A stretch of DNA of 20,794 nt. Origin: an uncultured Clostridia bacterium (GTDB taxonomy: Bacteria; Bacillota; Clostridia; TANB77; UBA1234). Shown here piece after piece: positions 13,557-20,794 of the stretch; position 1 is the stretch's first letter, and each line of letters starts with the position of its first letter. The notes under the pieces were generated by a model. The model made no database searches and was not told the origin of the DNA. It was given only the letters and a program-made list of their open reading frames with translations. The stretch covers positions 1 to 20,794 of the forward strand of contig CAKPAA010000021.1 of NCBI GenBank assembly GCA_934132775.1. Reading direction: 5' to 3'. The position numbers and the translations under genes were made by a program.

Positions 13557-13787
13557 TTATTTACAAAGATATAATCTATAAATAACTGCTAATATATTTT
13601 TTGTTTCTTTTAATAAATCTTGCTCATATATAGGAATATCAGAAGATATTTGTATATTATAGTTTCTATCTTTTTCTTTTTCTACCATTTTAATAAAACT
13701 ATTTGGCAATTTTTCAAAATCCTCTTTATCTAACATCTTTATTATCTGGCTTACTTCTTGACAGGCTTTTTTATATTCTTTAGTCAA
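13557..13787 (-). CDS. Small conserved clostridial-type protein, 76 aa, paralogue of the upstream gene
   Basis: A single short domain: EV..II..LD.EDFEKLP, ..NYNIQI, and a C-terminal ETK.ILAVIYRLYLC. It aligns over its whole length with the first ~75 residues of the 152-aa protein next door, so the two arose by tandem duplication. I recall many clostridial hypothetical proteins with this layout (a first helix pair, a K-x-P turn, YxxxI, then ET-x-x-IL-x-x-YxxYW), none with a known function. It starts with TTG, fixed by GGGAGGTG eight bases upstream. It lies in the middle of the helicase-amidoligase operon. Confidence 0.72.
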   Translation of the reverse strand: MTKEYKKACQEVSQIIKMLDKEDFEKLPNSFIKMVEKEKDRNYNIQISSDIPIYEQDLLKETKNILAVIYRLYLCK

Positions 13788-13854
13788 TTAAGAAACACCT
13801 CCCACTAATTATCATTTTAAATAAAAAATATTTCACTAACACTTTTACTAATTA

Positions 13855-14313
13855 TTATCTACCAAAAAATCGTTTTATTTTCCTAATAAATTTTAAGAAT
13901 AAATTATCCTTTTCTATTTTTATTAATGCAAGACTACTTTGATTTTTATTATTCTCAATTTCTGTATTCTTTTCATTATTACTTTTAAAAGTAAAATTAT
14001 TATGATATTTTTCTGACTTTATTTTTTCTATTTCTCTTCGTTCTGCTTTTTGAAATTTTATTATAATTTCCTTTTGCTCAGGCGTCCCAAAATAATCTCT
14101 ATATAAATTAAACAAAGTAGCTTTCGTTTCTGGCATCATTTGTTGCTTTGTTAATTCAAAATCATCTTTTAATTCGTATTGATAATCTTTATTACGATTA
14201 TTATCTATTGCATTTAATATTTCCTGCGGTATTTTTTTATAATCTTCATAATCTAAGTGTTCTAAAATAACATATACTTCTTGATAAGAATCCCTATATC
14301 TATTATTCACCAT
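13855..14313 (-). CDS. Conserved clostridial-type protein with basic tail, about 152 aa
   Basis: The N-terminal ~75 residues (YQEVYVILEHLDYEDYKKIP ... ETKATLFNLYRDYFGT) are the same domain as the 76-aa downstream neighbour. Then comes a charged helical linker (residues about 78-105), an Asn/Lys/Glu-rich low-complexity part, and a strongly basic amphipathic end (FLKFIRKIKRFFGR) that could touch a membrane or nucleic acid (inference). The frame also allows GTG 14322. I prefer ATG 14313 because AGAGAG is about 10 bases before it. Either way it overlaps the end of the helicase gene by 11-20 bases, so translation is probably coupled. Confidence 0.72.
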   Translation of the reverse strand: MVNNRYRDSYQEVYVILEHLDYEDYKKIPQEILNAIDNNRNKDYQYELKDDFELTKQQMMPETKATLFNLYRDYFGTPEQKEIIIKFQKAERREIEKIKSEKYHNNFTFKSNNEKNTEIENNKNQSSLALIKIEKDNLFLKFIRKIKRFFGR

Positions 14314-17300
14314 GACTTTCACACTCTCTTTTATTAGTATTTCTTGCTTGTTCTACTGCCTTTTCTAAAATTCTTTGAGCTTCATCACATTGATTTACAT
14401 TAGCATCAAGTGTAGCCTTTCCAATATCATCACTTCTAAATCTTCTTCTAAAAAATTCCTTTCCGAATACCCTTTCTACAAACTCTCTTTCCTCAGGTTC
14501 TAACTTGCCTTTTTTCCCATTATATGCCTCTCTAATTTTTTGAACAATATAACCAAAACTCATGTCTCCAATTTCTAATTCTTCAGAAATATTCCTGAAA
14601 TCTATATTTTCTTGTTCTAGTTCAGATATTTTCTTTTGAGTTGCATGTTCTCTTATGATTTTAGATACATCAACACCTCTTTCTACTAAATCTCTTAATC
14701 TAGTTACATTAATATTATCTTTTGTTTCAAAAAAATCTTCACCAAAAATCTCACATATTTCATCAATTTCCTCTGGTTCTAGATGCCCTTTTTTACCTTC
14801 ATAAGCTCTTCTTAATGGTTTTTCTAAATCCACTAAACTCTTTTGCTTATTAAATCCATTTCTTTCAAATATTTTCTCAATATCAACTCCATCTTGCTTT
14901 ATATCCACTAACCTTTTAGATTTTTGACCACTCTCAATAATCGCTTGAATATCAACTTCATTTTCAACTAAGCATCTCAATATATCCAAATTTATATTTT
15001 TAGTTCTTCTAAAAAATTTTTCACCCAAAAGATCTACAGCTTCTCTTTTTTCCTCTTCACTTAATTCTCTAACGCTATTTGAACCATGATAAGCATCTTT
15101 GGTAAACGAAATAACTCTTGCCAAAGTCATATTACCATCAATGCCACTTTCTTGTATTATCTTTTGGAAATCGATTCCATCCTGCTCTAATTCAGAAATT
15201 TTGTAAGAATAGTTTTTGCCATCTATAGTTTCACTTTGCTTTATAGTTTTTATATCTACACCATTCTCAATCAAAACTTTTAAAATCTTTAAAGATTTTT
15301 GACCTCTACTTTCTCCTTTAAGACTATCTTGTAGTTCTATAAAATCACGCATTATGCCAGTAACACTAAACTCTTCGATTTCTAATATTTTATCAATTTT
15401 TTCTCTTGTCTTTTTGGGTAATTCTAAATCCCATAAATTAATTTCCATTCCTTTTTTTAATATTTTTTCTACCTTTTCTCTTTCTGCCCCTTCTAGTTGA
15501 CTATATTTTTCAATTTCTTCTACAAAATTAATATACTTTGCTTGAATTCTATTTAATGTCGCTGCATATTTTGCTTCTTGTTTATTACTACTATCTACAT
15601 TTGGAATTACGCCATTATGATTTTTAGTCCAATCTACAACTACTGATAATAAATTTAAATCCGAAACCTCATCTCGTTCTTTTAATTTTTTATTCATATT
15701 AACACGAAACGTATTATTAGAGAAGTCAAATACTATTGGTCTATCTTCTGCTTTAGTTGGATTTAATATATCTTCTGCTCTAATAACTCTTCCAAGTTGT
15801 TGCATATATAAAATATATGAATTTTCATCTAGTGGTCTAAACCACAACATTCCAGTTACACCTTTTACATGTAAACCTTCATTTGCCTTATTTAAAACTA
15901 ACATGAATGTAGTTTCATCTTCTTTTCCAGACTCAAATGCCTCTAGCTGCTTTTTATTCTTTTGATCTCCATAAGAACCAAGCATAGAATAAAATTTCGG
16001 ATTTAAACCACTATCTTTTAGGTATTCATCTATTCTTTTTTTATATTTTTCAATCTGAGGATTTTGCTTTTTATCATTTCCTACTGAATTTCCATACTCA
16101 TCTTCAATATTTTCATTACCAACAATAGGTAAAAATACAATATATTTTCCGCCAGCTTTCAAACCACTTTTTAATATCTCTTCAATACCATCAGCATTTT
16201 CCAACTGCCTTCTTAGTTTTTCAAATTGAGCTAGTTTTTCTTTTCTAAGATTTTCGTCTTCTATTTCATTTATACTACTTAATAAACCTTCAATAGACCC
16301 ATCAGTCAATAAATTGTATTCACAATAAACTAATTTAGGATTTACTACCATTCCAAGCTCAATTGCTGTAAATAAATCTATGTTTATGGCTATATGTTTA
16401 TCCTCTTTTACTTCTTCTTCAGAGTAACCTAATTTTAATGCCATTTCATCAGACATATCTTTACCATCAACATCTCTTCTTGGAGTTGCTGTAACTCCTA
16501 AAACTTTTGTCTTTTCTAACTGATTTTTTAATAGTTCATCTAATGCTTTCCCCCATTCTTCAGCGCCTGTTCTATGTAATTCATCCAAGACGATAAAACC
16601 ATATTCTTTTTTTATAATGTCTTTACCAAGTTTAGTTTTTCCTAATGCAGTATATGTAGAAAGTGTTAAATTCGGAAAAATCTCTTTTATAATATCCTCT
16701 TCATTCTTTCCAACAGTATCTTTCATTCCATGACAATAAGTTACAATATAGCTTTTTACTTGTTCTAAAATTTCATTAGTGGGAGCTAAATACAATATTG
16801 GTTCATCTTTATGTTGTAGCATTTTTGCTAAAGAGACAAATGTTTTTCCTGCTCCTGTTGGTAGTATAATTGACGCAAACCTTTTTCCTTCAAAAATCTC
16901 ATCTGATTTTTGTACTGCCATTTCTTGATAATCTTTTAATACTAATCCTGTATTTTCTACTGAATAATATCCCAAGAAAGTTTCAATAGCAGATATAGAA
17001 AGTTCTCTTTTTAGTTCTTCACTCTTTTCTTTTAAAAAGGTTACAACATTTTCACCGATTTTAGACTTGTACTCTTCATATAAATCATTTCTTAAAGCAA
17101 TATTCAAAACCATTTTTGATATTTCTGATTTAGGAATATCTAGCTTTTCTATTTCTTTATATATTTTTTCACAATCTAATTTCATAAGCTTTTCTATGAA
17201 ATTTTGTTTTTCATAATATTTAAAACTGTTAATCCCTATTTTTCTAAAATCATACAATTCCATGACTGCTCTAGCATAATACTCTTGTTTTGACATAACT

Positions 17301-18811
17301 ACACTTTGTAGTGCACCAGCTCTAGAATTCTCAGTAATTATTTCTTCTTCATTTTCTTGATTACCGAAAGTTTGAACATCATCTGCAAACTCCCTATCTG
17401 AAAATGCTTTTTGCAAAATATTTCTAATCGTTGTAGCTCCACCACTTTTTACTATTTCTAATAATTCTTCTTGTGAACATTCTGATATTTCTTTAATAAC
17501 ACTATTTTCTGCACTATATATATCCAAATTTACAGATTCACTTATTCTTGCACCTTTTCTACTTTGCCTTGTTATTATTTCTGGTTCTATTGCCATTCCA
17601 GCTCTTTTTATTTCAGCCATTAATTCAGAATACTTAGGATTACCTTCTGTTATTCTTTCAATAGCATGTGCTATAGCATTAGCTCTTAAATGAGATTTTG
17701 CTAAATAAAAAGTCTTTTTAATAGCATTTTCAGCAACCCCATAACTAACACTGCCACCTGTTAATTCAAACATTTCCTCAATACTTATATCTTCTTTAGG
17801 ATTAATATCAATATTTATATTTTCTATACCACTTAAATTTACATTTTTCTCATTTTTTATGTATGCTATAATTTCCTGTTTTAAATCTTCAACTAATTCT
17901 GGCGAAATTTCTTTGTGTTCTAATATTTGTTGTACTAATGAAAACATATCTACTACTTCTTTTGGAACATTTATAATATTTTTTCTTTCAACTTCACCAT
18001 AATGTATCAATTCACATGATGAGAATGCACTGCCTATAGTTTGAGCAAGTAACCTACTACTCGCATTTTCTTTTCTGTCATCCGTTAAAGCGTTTGGAAC
18101 TACAGGTTCCATTTTCCCTGTTCTTTCTAACAGAGCTAACTTTTGCATTATTTTATCTTTTTCTAAAGATTGTTCTGCGCTTAATAATTGAAATGTACCA
18201 ATTCTCAAATTAGGAGCTTTGTACACTATTCCATTTTTCAAATGTGCTTTTGTTGTATCTATTGGTGTTTTTGCTTTCCACTCTTGCTCTATTATTTTAA
18301 TTATTTCTTGCGTTGACTCTGCATCATCTATTCTTTTTATTTGCTCTAACACAGGGTCATCAATAGATAGACTTGATATAACACTTTCAATTCGCTTTTC
18401 AATTTCTGTAAGCATATATTCTCCAGCATTAAAAACACGTTGACCCATTTCAGCTTTTGGAACTCTTATCATAACATATTGATCCGAATAGTTTCCTCTA
18501 CCATATACCAAAGATACATTAGCATTACTTGATAATGAAATACAATTTGTATCTTTTCTATTATGCATTTTTATATGGTCATATACTTGTAATAAAGAAA
18601 CAGGCTCAGCTTCAGAATATCTAGTATCAACATTTTCTGGATTTTCAATAAAACGTGCTCTATCAGTTCTTATACTAGTTATTCTTCCATTTTCTGTTAT
18701 GACACCATTATTAATGTCCTCATTATCTCCATTATTCAAAGCTCTAAAGAAATAATAGTTATCTTCATCAGCTATTATATTAAAGTTATCTATTCCAAAT
18801 ATATCAGTCAT
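14303..18811 (-). CDS. Giant SF2 DExH helicase with unusual N-terminus and C-terminal repeats, about 1,502 aa
   Basis: ResIII-type helicase core at residues about 620-1030: KDYQEMAV (Q-like), LPTGAGKT (Walker A, near 654), LDELHRTGAEEW (DExH, near 745), GVTATPRRD (motif III, near 775), VLNKANEGLHVKGV and QQLGRVIRA (motif VI, near 1007). Residues 1-130 form an extra domain with YYFFRAL and CISLSSNANVSLVYG, a layout that recalls ADP-ribosyltransferase-fold enzymes (inference). About 130-600 is helical and unrecognised. About 1170-1460 holds three ~93-residue repeats. The frame opens at GTG 18823; I prefer ATG 18811, with AGGGTG about 11 bases upstream. It is the first gene of a five-gene operon. 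No nuclease or methylase domain is seen, so it is not a normal restriction subunit. Confidence 0.88.
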   Translation of the reverse strand: MTDIFGIDNFNIIADEDNYYFFRALNNGDNEDINNGVITENGRITSIRTDRARFIENPENVDTRYSEAEPVSLLQVYDHIKMHNRKDTNCISLSSNANVSLVYGRGNYSDQYVMIRVPKAEMGQRVFNAGEYMLTEIEKRIESVISSLSIDDPVLEQIKRIDDAESTQEIIKIIEQEWKAKTPIDTTKAHLKNGIVYKAPNLRIGTFQLLSAEQSLEKDKIMQKLALLERTGKMEPVVPNALTDDRKENASSRLLAQTIGSAFSSCELIHYGEVERKNIINVPKEVVDMFSLVQQILEHKEISPELVEDLKQEIIAYIKNEKNVNLSGIENINIDINPKEDISIEEMFELTGGSVSYGVAENAIKKTFYLAKSHLRANAIAHAIERITEGNPKYSELMAEIKRAGMAIEPEIITRQSRKGARISESVNLDIYSAENSVIKEISECSQEELLEIVKSGGATTIRNILQKAFSDREFADDVQTFGNQENEEEIITENSRAGALQSVVMSKQEYYARAVMELYDFRKIGINSFKYYEKQNFIEKLMKLDCEKIYKEIEKLDIPKSEISKMVLNIALRNDLYEEYKSKIGENVVTFLKEKSEELKRELSISAIETFLGYYSVENTGLVLKDYQEMAVQKSDEIFEGKRFASIILPTGAGKTFVSLAKMLQHKDEPILYLAPTNEILEQVKSYIVTYCHGMKDTVGKNEEDIIKEIFPNLTLSTYTALGKTKLGKDIIKKEYGFIVLDELHRTGAEEWGKALDELLKNQLEKTKVLGVTATPRRDVDGKDMSDEMALKLGYSEEEVKEDKHIAINIDLFTAIELGMVVNPKLVYCEYNLLTDGSIEGLLSSINEIEDENLRKEKLAQFEKLRRQLENADGIEEILKSGLKAGGKYIVFLPIVGNENIEDEYGNSVGNDKKQNPQIEKYKKRIDEYLKDSGLNPKFYSMLGSYGDQKNKKQLEAFESGKEDETTFMLVLNKANEGLHVKGVTGMLWFRPLDENSYILYMQQLGRVIRAEDILNPTKAEDRPIVFDFSNNTFRVNMNKKLKERDEVSDLNLLSVVVDWTKNHNGVIPNVDSSNKQEAKYAATLNRIQAKYINFVEEIEKYSQLEGAEREKVEKILKKGMEINLWDLELPKKTREKIDKILEIEEFSVTGIMRDFIELQDSLKGESRGQKSLKILKVLIENGVDIKTIKQSETIDGKNYSYKISELEQDGIDFQKIIQESGIDGNMTLARVISFTKDAYHGSNSVRELSEEEKREAVDLLGEKFFRRTKNINLDILRCLVENEVDIQAIIESGQKSKRLVDIKQDGVDIEKIFERNGFNKQKSLVDLEKPLRRAYEGKKGHLEPEEIDEICEIFGEDFFETKDNINVTRLRDLVERGVDVSKIIREHATQKKISELEQENIDFRNISEELEIGDMSFGYIVQKIREAYNGKKGKLEPEEREFVERVFGKEFFRRRFRSDDIGKATLDANVNQCDEAQRILEKAVEQARNTNKRECESHGE

Positions 18812-18851
18812 CTTTTGTTTCACACCCTATCATCAAAAATATGATACTTTT

Positions 18852-18942
18852 TTTATAATCATATAGACATCTTCATCAACACATTGCTATATTGCTTATT
18901 CTGTTCTTTATTTATTATATATTATTTATTTTTTGCAAGCAA
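18852..18942 (-). promoter_or_regulatory. Two candidate promoters of the helicase-amidoligase operon
   Basis: Near promoter: TTGATG (18874-18879), 16-base spacer, TATAAA (18852-18857). Far promoter: TTGCTT (18937-18942), 17-base spacer, TATAAT (18914-18919). The -35 of the far one overlaps a TTTTGCAAGC direct repeat, so that promoter may be repressed. Confidence 0.5.
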
Positions 18943-18975
18943 TAATTTATTACTACTTTATATCATTTTGCAAGC
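18931..18975. repeat. Direct repeats TTTTGCAAGC in the divergent promoter region
   Basis: The same ten bases occur at 18931-18940 and 18966-18975, 35 bp apart, between the operon and the toxin remnant. Each contains the palindromic core GCAAGC/TTGCAAG, and the first overlaps the -35 of the operon's far promoter. They may have been operators for a regulator bound to the toxin gene or the operon. Confidence 0.4.
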
Positions 18976-18983
18976 TTATATGT

Positions 18984-18989
18984 TATACT
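18984..18989 (+). promoter_or_regulatory. Extended -10 of the toxin remnant
   Basis: TGTTATACT: TATACT preceded by TGn, 18 bases before the AGGTG ribosome binding site of the broken toxin gene. No clear -35. Confidence 0.4.
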
Positions 18990-19007
18990 ACCTATCGAGG
19001 TGAAATA

Positions 19008-19375
19008 ATGAACAAAGAAATTGAACAACAATTAAACTGCATAAAAAATATTCTAAACAATATAAACAATGAATCAGCTCTTGAATATGCTACTTGGACT
19101 AATATACTAAGGCTCATATCAAATTTCAAAAAGAAATGCCAAATTTTGCGATTACAAGCAATTATATTTATTGATGTGACCTAGGCATTAATATTGGCAG
19201 CGAACAAAATAAAATACGACCTGCTTTAATAGTCAAAACCAAGAAAAATGCCCCAATATGTACCATTTTACCTTTAACTTCTGAACGTATGGACGATACA
19301 AGATGGTATCACATCGATTTAGAAAATCAAAACTCTACTGTGCTTATCGAACAACTTAGAAATATTGTAACTTAA
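19008..19375 (+). pseudogene. Broken MazF/PemK-family mRNA-interferase toxin gene
   Basis: GAGGTG and ATG 19008 open a 58-codon frame (helical N-terminus typical of the long clostridial PemK-like proteins). From about 19130 the homology continues in another frame: NIGSEQNKIRPALIV (near 19190-19234), TILPLTS (the conserved ViPlTS motif) and STVLIEQLRNI (s-x-il-x-eQiR). Joining them needs one extra base in the A5 run at 19128-19132. In addition a TGA at 19172-19174 stands where an amino acid (Trp by one-base change) is expected before CDLGINIG. The C-terminus is also short; NKVNFI-like homology follows in yet another frame after 19375. With these lesions no active toxin can be made. No antitoxin gene is visible. 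Confidence 0.85.
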
Positions 19376-19505
19376 CAAAGTAAATTTCATTTAACCATAA
19401 TAAAGATGGCAGTTACTCTTACACTAAGAACTAATGTAAGATTTAATTCCATATGGTATAATGTAAATGTAGTGTTTCTAGTCTCTAAGTGGCTAGGAGG
19501 TAATT

Positions 19506-20741
19506 ATGAAAAATGCACACTTAACATTAGAACAAAGAGAGCAAATTCAAATCGGATTAGAATCAGGATTTTCTAAAAGAAAAATAGCTGAAAGTATTGG
19601 TAAAGATCCTAGTACCATAGGAAAAGAAATCAAAAATAGACGAAAGATAAAACCTAGAAATACCTTTAATAATAGGTCAATTTGTAAACACTTAAAAGAG
19701 TGTAAAAAGTATTTTAAAGAATGTGAAAGATATGAAGAAATCACCTGTGCTAGAAGAGATAGAACTGTTGGTGTTTGCAATCTTTGTCCGAATATCAACA
19801 AATGTCATTTAGACAAGTATTTTTATCGTGCTAAACAGGCACATGAATCTTATCTATACACACTAAAAGACTCCAGAGAAGGCGTTAATTTGACCACAAG
19901 TGAAATGAAAAGAATTGCTACAATAATCAAACCACTGCTTAAAAAAGGTCATTCTGTATATCCAATACTAAACAACCATCCTGAAATATGCATTGTTCCT
20001 AAAACACTCTATTCATATATTGAAGGAGACATATTTAAAGACTATGGCATTGACAGATTTTCTTTAAGAAGACAAGTTTCAATGAAACCAAGAAAAAAGA
20101 CAAAAGTTAGGAAAGAACCTACTAATTATGAAAAACATAAATATGAGGATTACTTGAAGTTTATTCAAGCAAATCCAACTCTAAAAACAACTGAAATGGA
20201 TACTGTGTATAACCAAAACGAAGGGCCATTTATACAGACTTTCTTGTTTCAAAATACAGGACTAATGATTGGCTTTTTGCATAAAGAAAAGACTTCTGCC
20301 TCTATGGCTGCCACACTCGATTATCTTCAAGAAATACTTCATGATGACTACAATAAATTATTCTCTTTAATATTAACAGATAGAGGCTCCGAATTTGAAG
20401 TATCTAAATTATTTGAAGTTAACTTTGAAACTGGCGAGTTTAGAACTAATATTTTTTACTGTGACCCTCAAGCACCTAGTCAAAAGCCTCATGTTGAAAA
20501 TAATCACAATTACGTCAGAGATATATTACCTAATGGCAAGAAATTATCTAAATTAACACAAGAAGATATTAATTTAATGTTTTCACATATTAACTCTACA
20601 CCTAGACAAGCCTTAGGTGGAGGAACCCCATACGAAGTGTTTTGCTTCTTTTATGGCTCTGAAATATTAAATAAATTAAATGTACAAAAGATAGAAAAAG
20701 ATATGGTCACTCTAAAACCATATCTTTTAAAAATTAAATAA
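19506..20741 (+). CDS. IS30-family transposase, 411 aa
   Basis: Apparently intact. The N-terminal helix-turn-helix (LTLEQREQIQIGLESGFSKRKIAESIGKDPSTIGKEI, residues 6-42) is the standard IS30 terminal-repeat-binding domain. Next comes a Cys-rich segment (about 60-105, with C-x4-C, C-x2-C and further Cys/His) seen in this IS30 branch. The DDE catalytic domain has Asp in EMDTVYNQ (near 237), Asp in LTDRGSEF (near 295) and Glu in KPHVENNHNYVRDILPNG (near 336). RBS AGGAGG is seven bases before the ATG. Its upstream -10 (TGGTATAAT, 19454-19462) lies just outside the left inverted repeat. Confidence 0.95.
   Translation: MKNAHLTLEQREQIQIGLESGFSKRKIAESIGKDPSTIGKEIKNRRKIKPRNTFNNRSICKHLKECKKYFKECERYEEITCARRDRTVGVCNLCPNINKCHLDKYFYRAKQAHESYLYTLKDSREGVNLTTSEMKRIATIIKPLLKKGHSVYPILNNHPEICIVPKTLYSYIEGDIFKDYGIDRFSLRRQVSMKPRKKTKVRKEPTNYEKHKYEDYLKFIQANPTLKTTEMDTVYNQNEGPFIQTFLFQNTGLMIGFLHKEKTSASMAATLDYLQEILHDDYNKLFSLILTDRGSEFEVSKLFEVNFETGEFRTNIFYCDPQAPSQKPHVENNHNYVRDILPNGKKLSKLTQEDINLMFSHINSTPRQALGGGTPYEVFCFFYGSEILNKLNVQKIEKDMVTLKPYLLKIK
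20697..20728 (+). terminator. Hairpin inside the end of the transposase gene
   Basis: AAAGATATGGT and ACCATATCTTT form a perfect 11-bp stem with a 9-base loop, followed by TTTTAAAA, within the last codons of the transposase. It may end transcription or prevent read-through into the transposase from the opposite side. The T run is short. Confidence 0.45.
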
Positions 20742-20794
20742 ATCCCATAATTCTAGAGACTAGAAACATTACAACTAAGTGAATAGTTAAATTC

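Larger units (their letters stand above)
19468..20773 (+). mobile_element. Complete IS30-family insertion sequence, about 1.3 kb
   Basis: Bounded by inverted repeats: left TGTAGTGTTTCTAGTCTCTA (19468-19487), and right the complement of TGTAATGTTTCTAGTCTCTA (20754-20773), one mismatch in 20. One transposase gene fills it. I cannot see a clean 2-3 bp target duplication at these ends, so the exact termini may differ by a few bases. It lies about 90 bases after the broken toxin frame and may have hit that gene's 3' end. Confidence 0.85.

Noticed and set aside
14440..15320. CRISPR-like or tandem DNA repeats under the helicase C-terminus
   Set aside because: The repetition is only at protein level and diverged; no repeated DNA units with spacers are present anywhere in the window.
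14303..18811. Type III or type I restriction subunit
   Set aside because: The helicase core is similar, but no methyltransferase, specificity subunit or nuclease motif (PD-D/E-x-K) is seen in the gene or its neighbours.
19172..19174. In-frame TGA in the toxin gene as evidence of UGA-Trp recoding
   Set aside because: Other genes here use TGA as stop (the 142-aa gene, the coiled-coil gene) and TGG for Trp (end of polA), so the TGA is a nonsense lesion.

Overview
The window is AT-rich (roughly 30% GC by eye). Its gene content (a proofreading-less DNA polymerase I, IspH, a DUF5662 protein, consensus sigma-A promoters, AGGAGG ribosome binding sites and many U-tailed hairpin terminators) fits a low-GC Gram-positive of the Clostridia type, probably a gut organism. 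Species cannot be named from the sequence. UGA is an ordinary stop and Trp is UGG in the genes checked.

Left part (1-11,200), ordinary chromosome with small insertions. The first 74 bases look like the 3' end of a group II intron (domain VI with its bulged branch-point A). Next come an orphan GC-richer gene of unknown function (342-953, minus), a Nudix hydrolase and a DUF5662 protein (both plus), polA (minus), a second orphan gene (5518-6084), a two-gene operon of a PstS-like lipoprotein and a membrane-anchored DUF3298-type protein (6249-8919), ispH (9168-10049), and a third orphan coiled-coil gene (10318-11013). That third gene's well-formed start signal lies in a different frame. The three orphan genes are monocistronic, with strong promoters and their own terminators. 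A degenerate intergenic repeat with core TTTTATGTATA appears at least three times.

Middle (11,200-11,450): between the accessory operon and the third orphan gene lies what looks like an independently transcribed structured RNA of about 195 nt on the minus strand. It has a promoter near 11415-11444, several well-formed hairpins, and a strong terminator at 11213-11236.

Right part (11,552-18,823), accessory operon on the minus strand. In transcription order: a giant (about 1,500 aa) SF2 DExH helicase with an unusual N-terminal domain and three C-terminal ~93-residue repeats; two small proteins that are paralogues of each other; an unrecognised 142-aa protein; and an amidoligase (glutamine-synthetase-like COOH-NH2 ligase) whose start overlaps the previous stop (ATGA). 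Close spacing suggests one functional unit. A nucleic-acid translocase combined with a peptide/amide ligase is not a combination I can name, and it is the best candidate here for an undescribed (perhaps defence or conflict) system.

Right edge (18,824-20,794): divergent from the operon lies a broken MazF/PemK-type toxin gene (a 1-nt frameshift plus an in-frame TGA), followed by a complete IS30-family insertion sequence with near-perfect terminal inverted repeats. The operon therefore sits in a region of toxin and transposon turnover.
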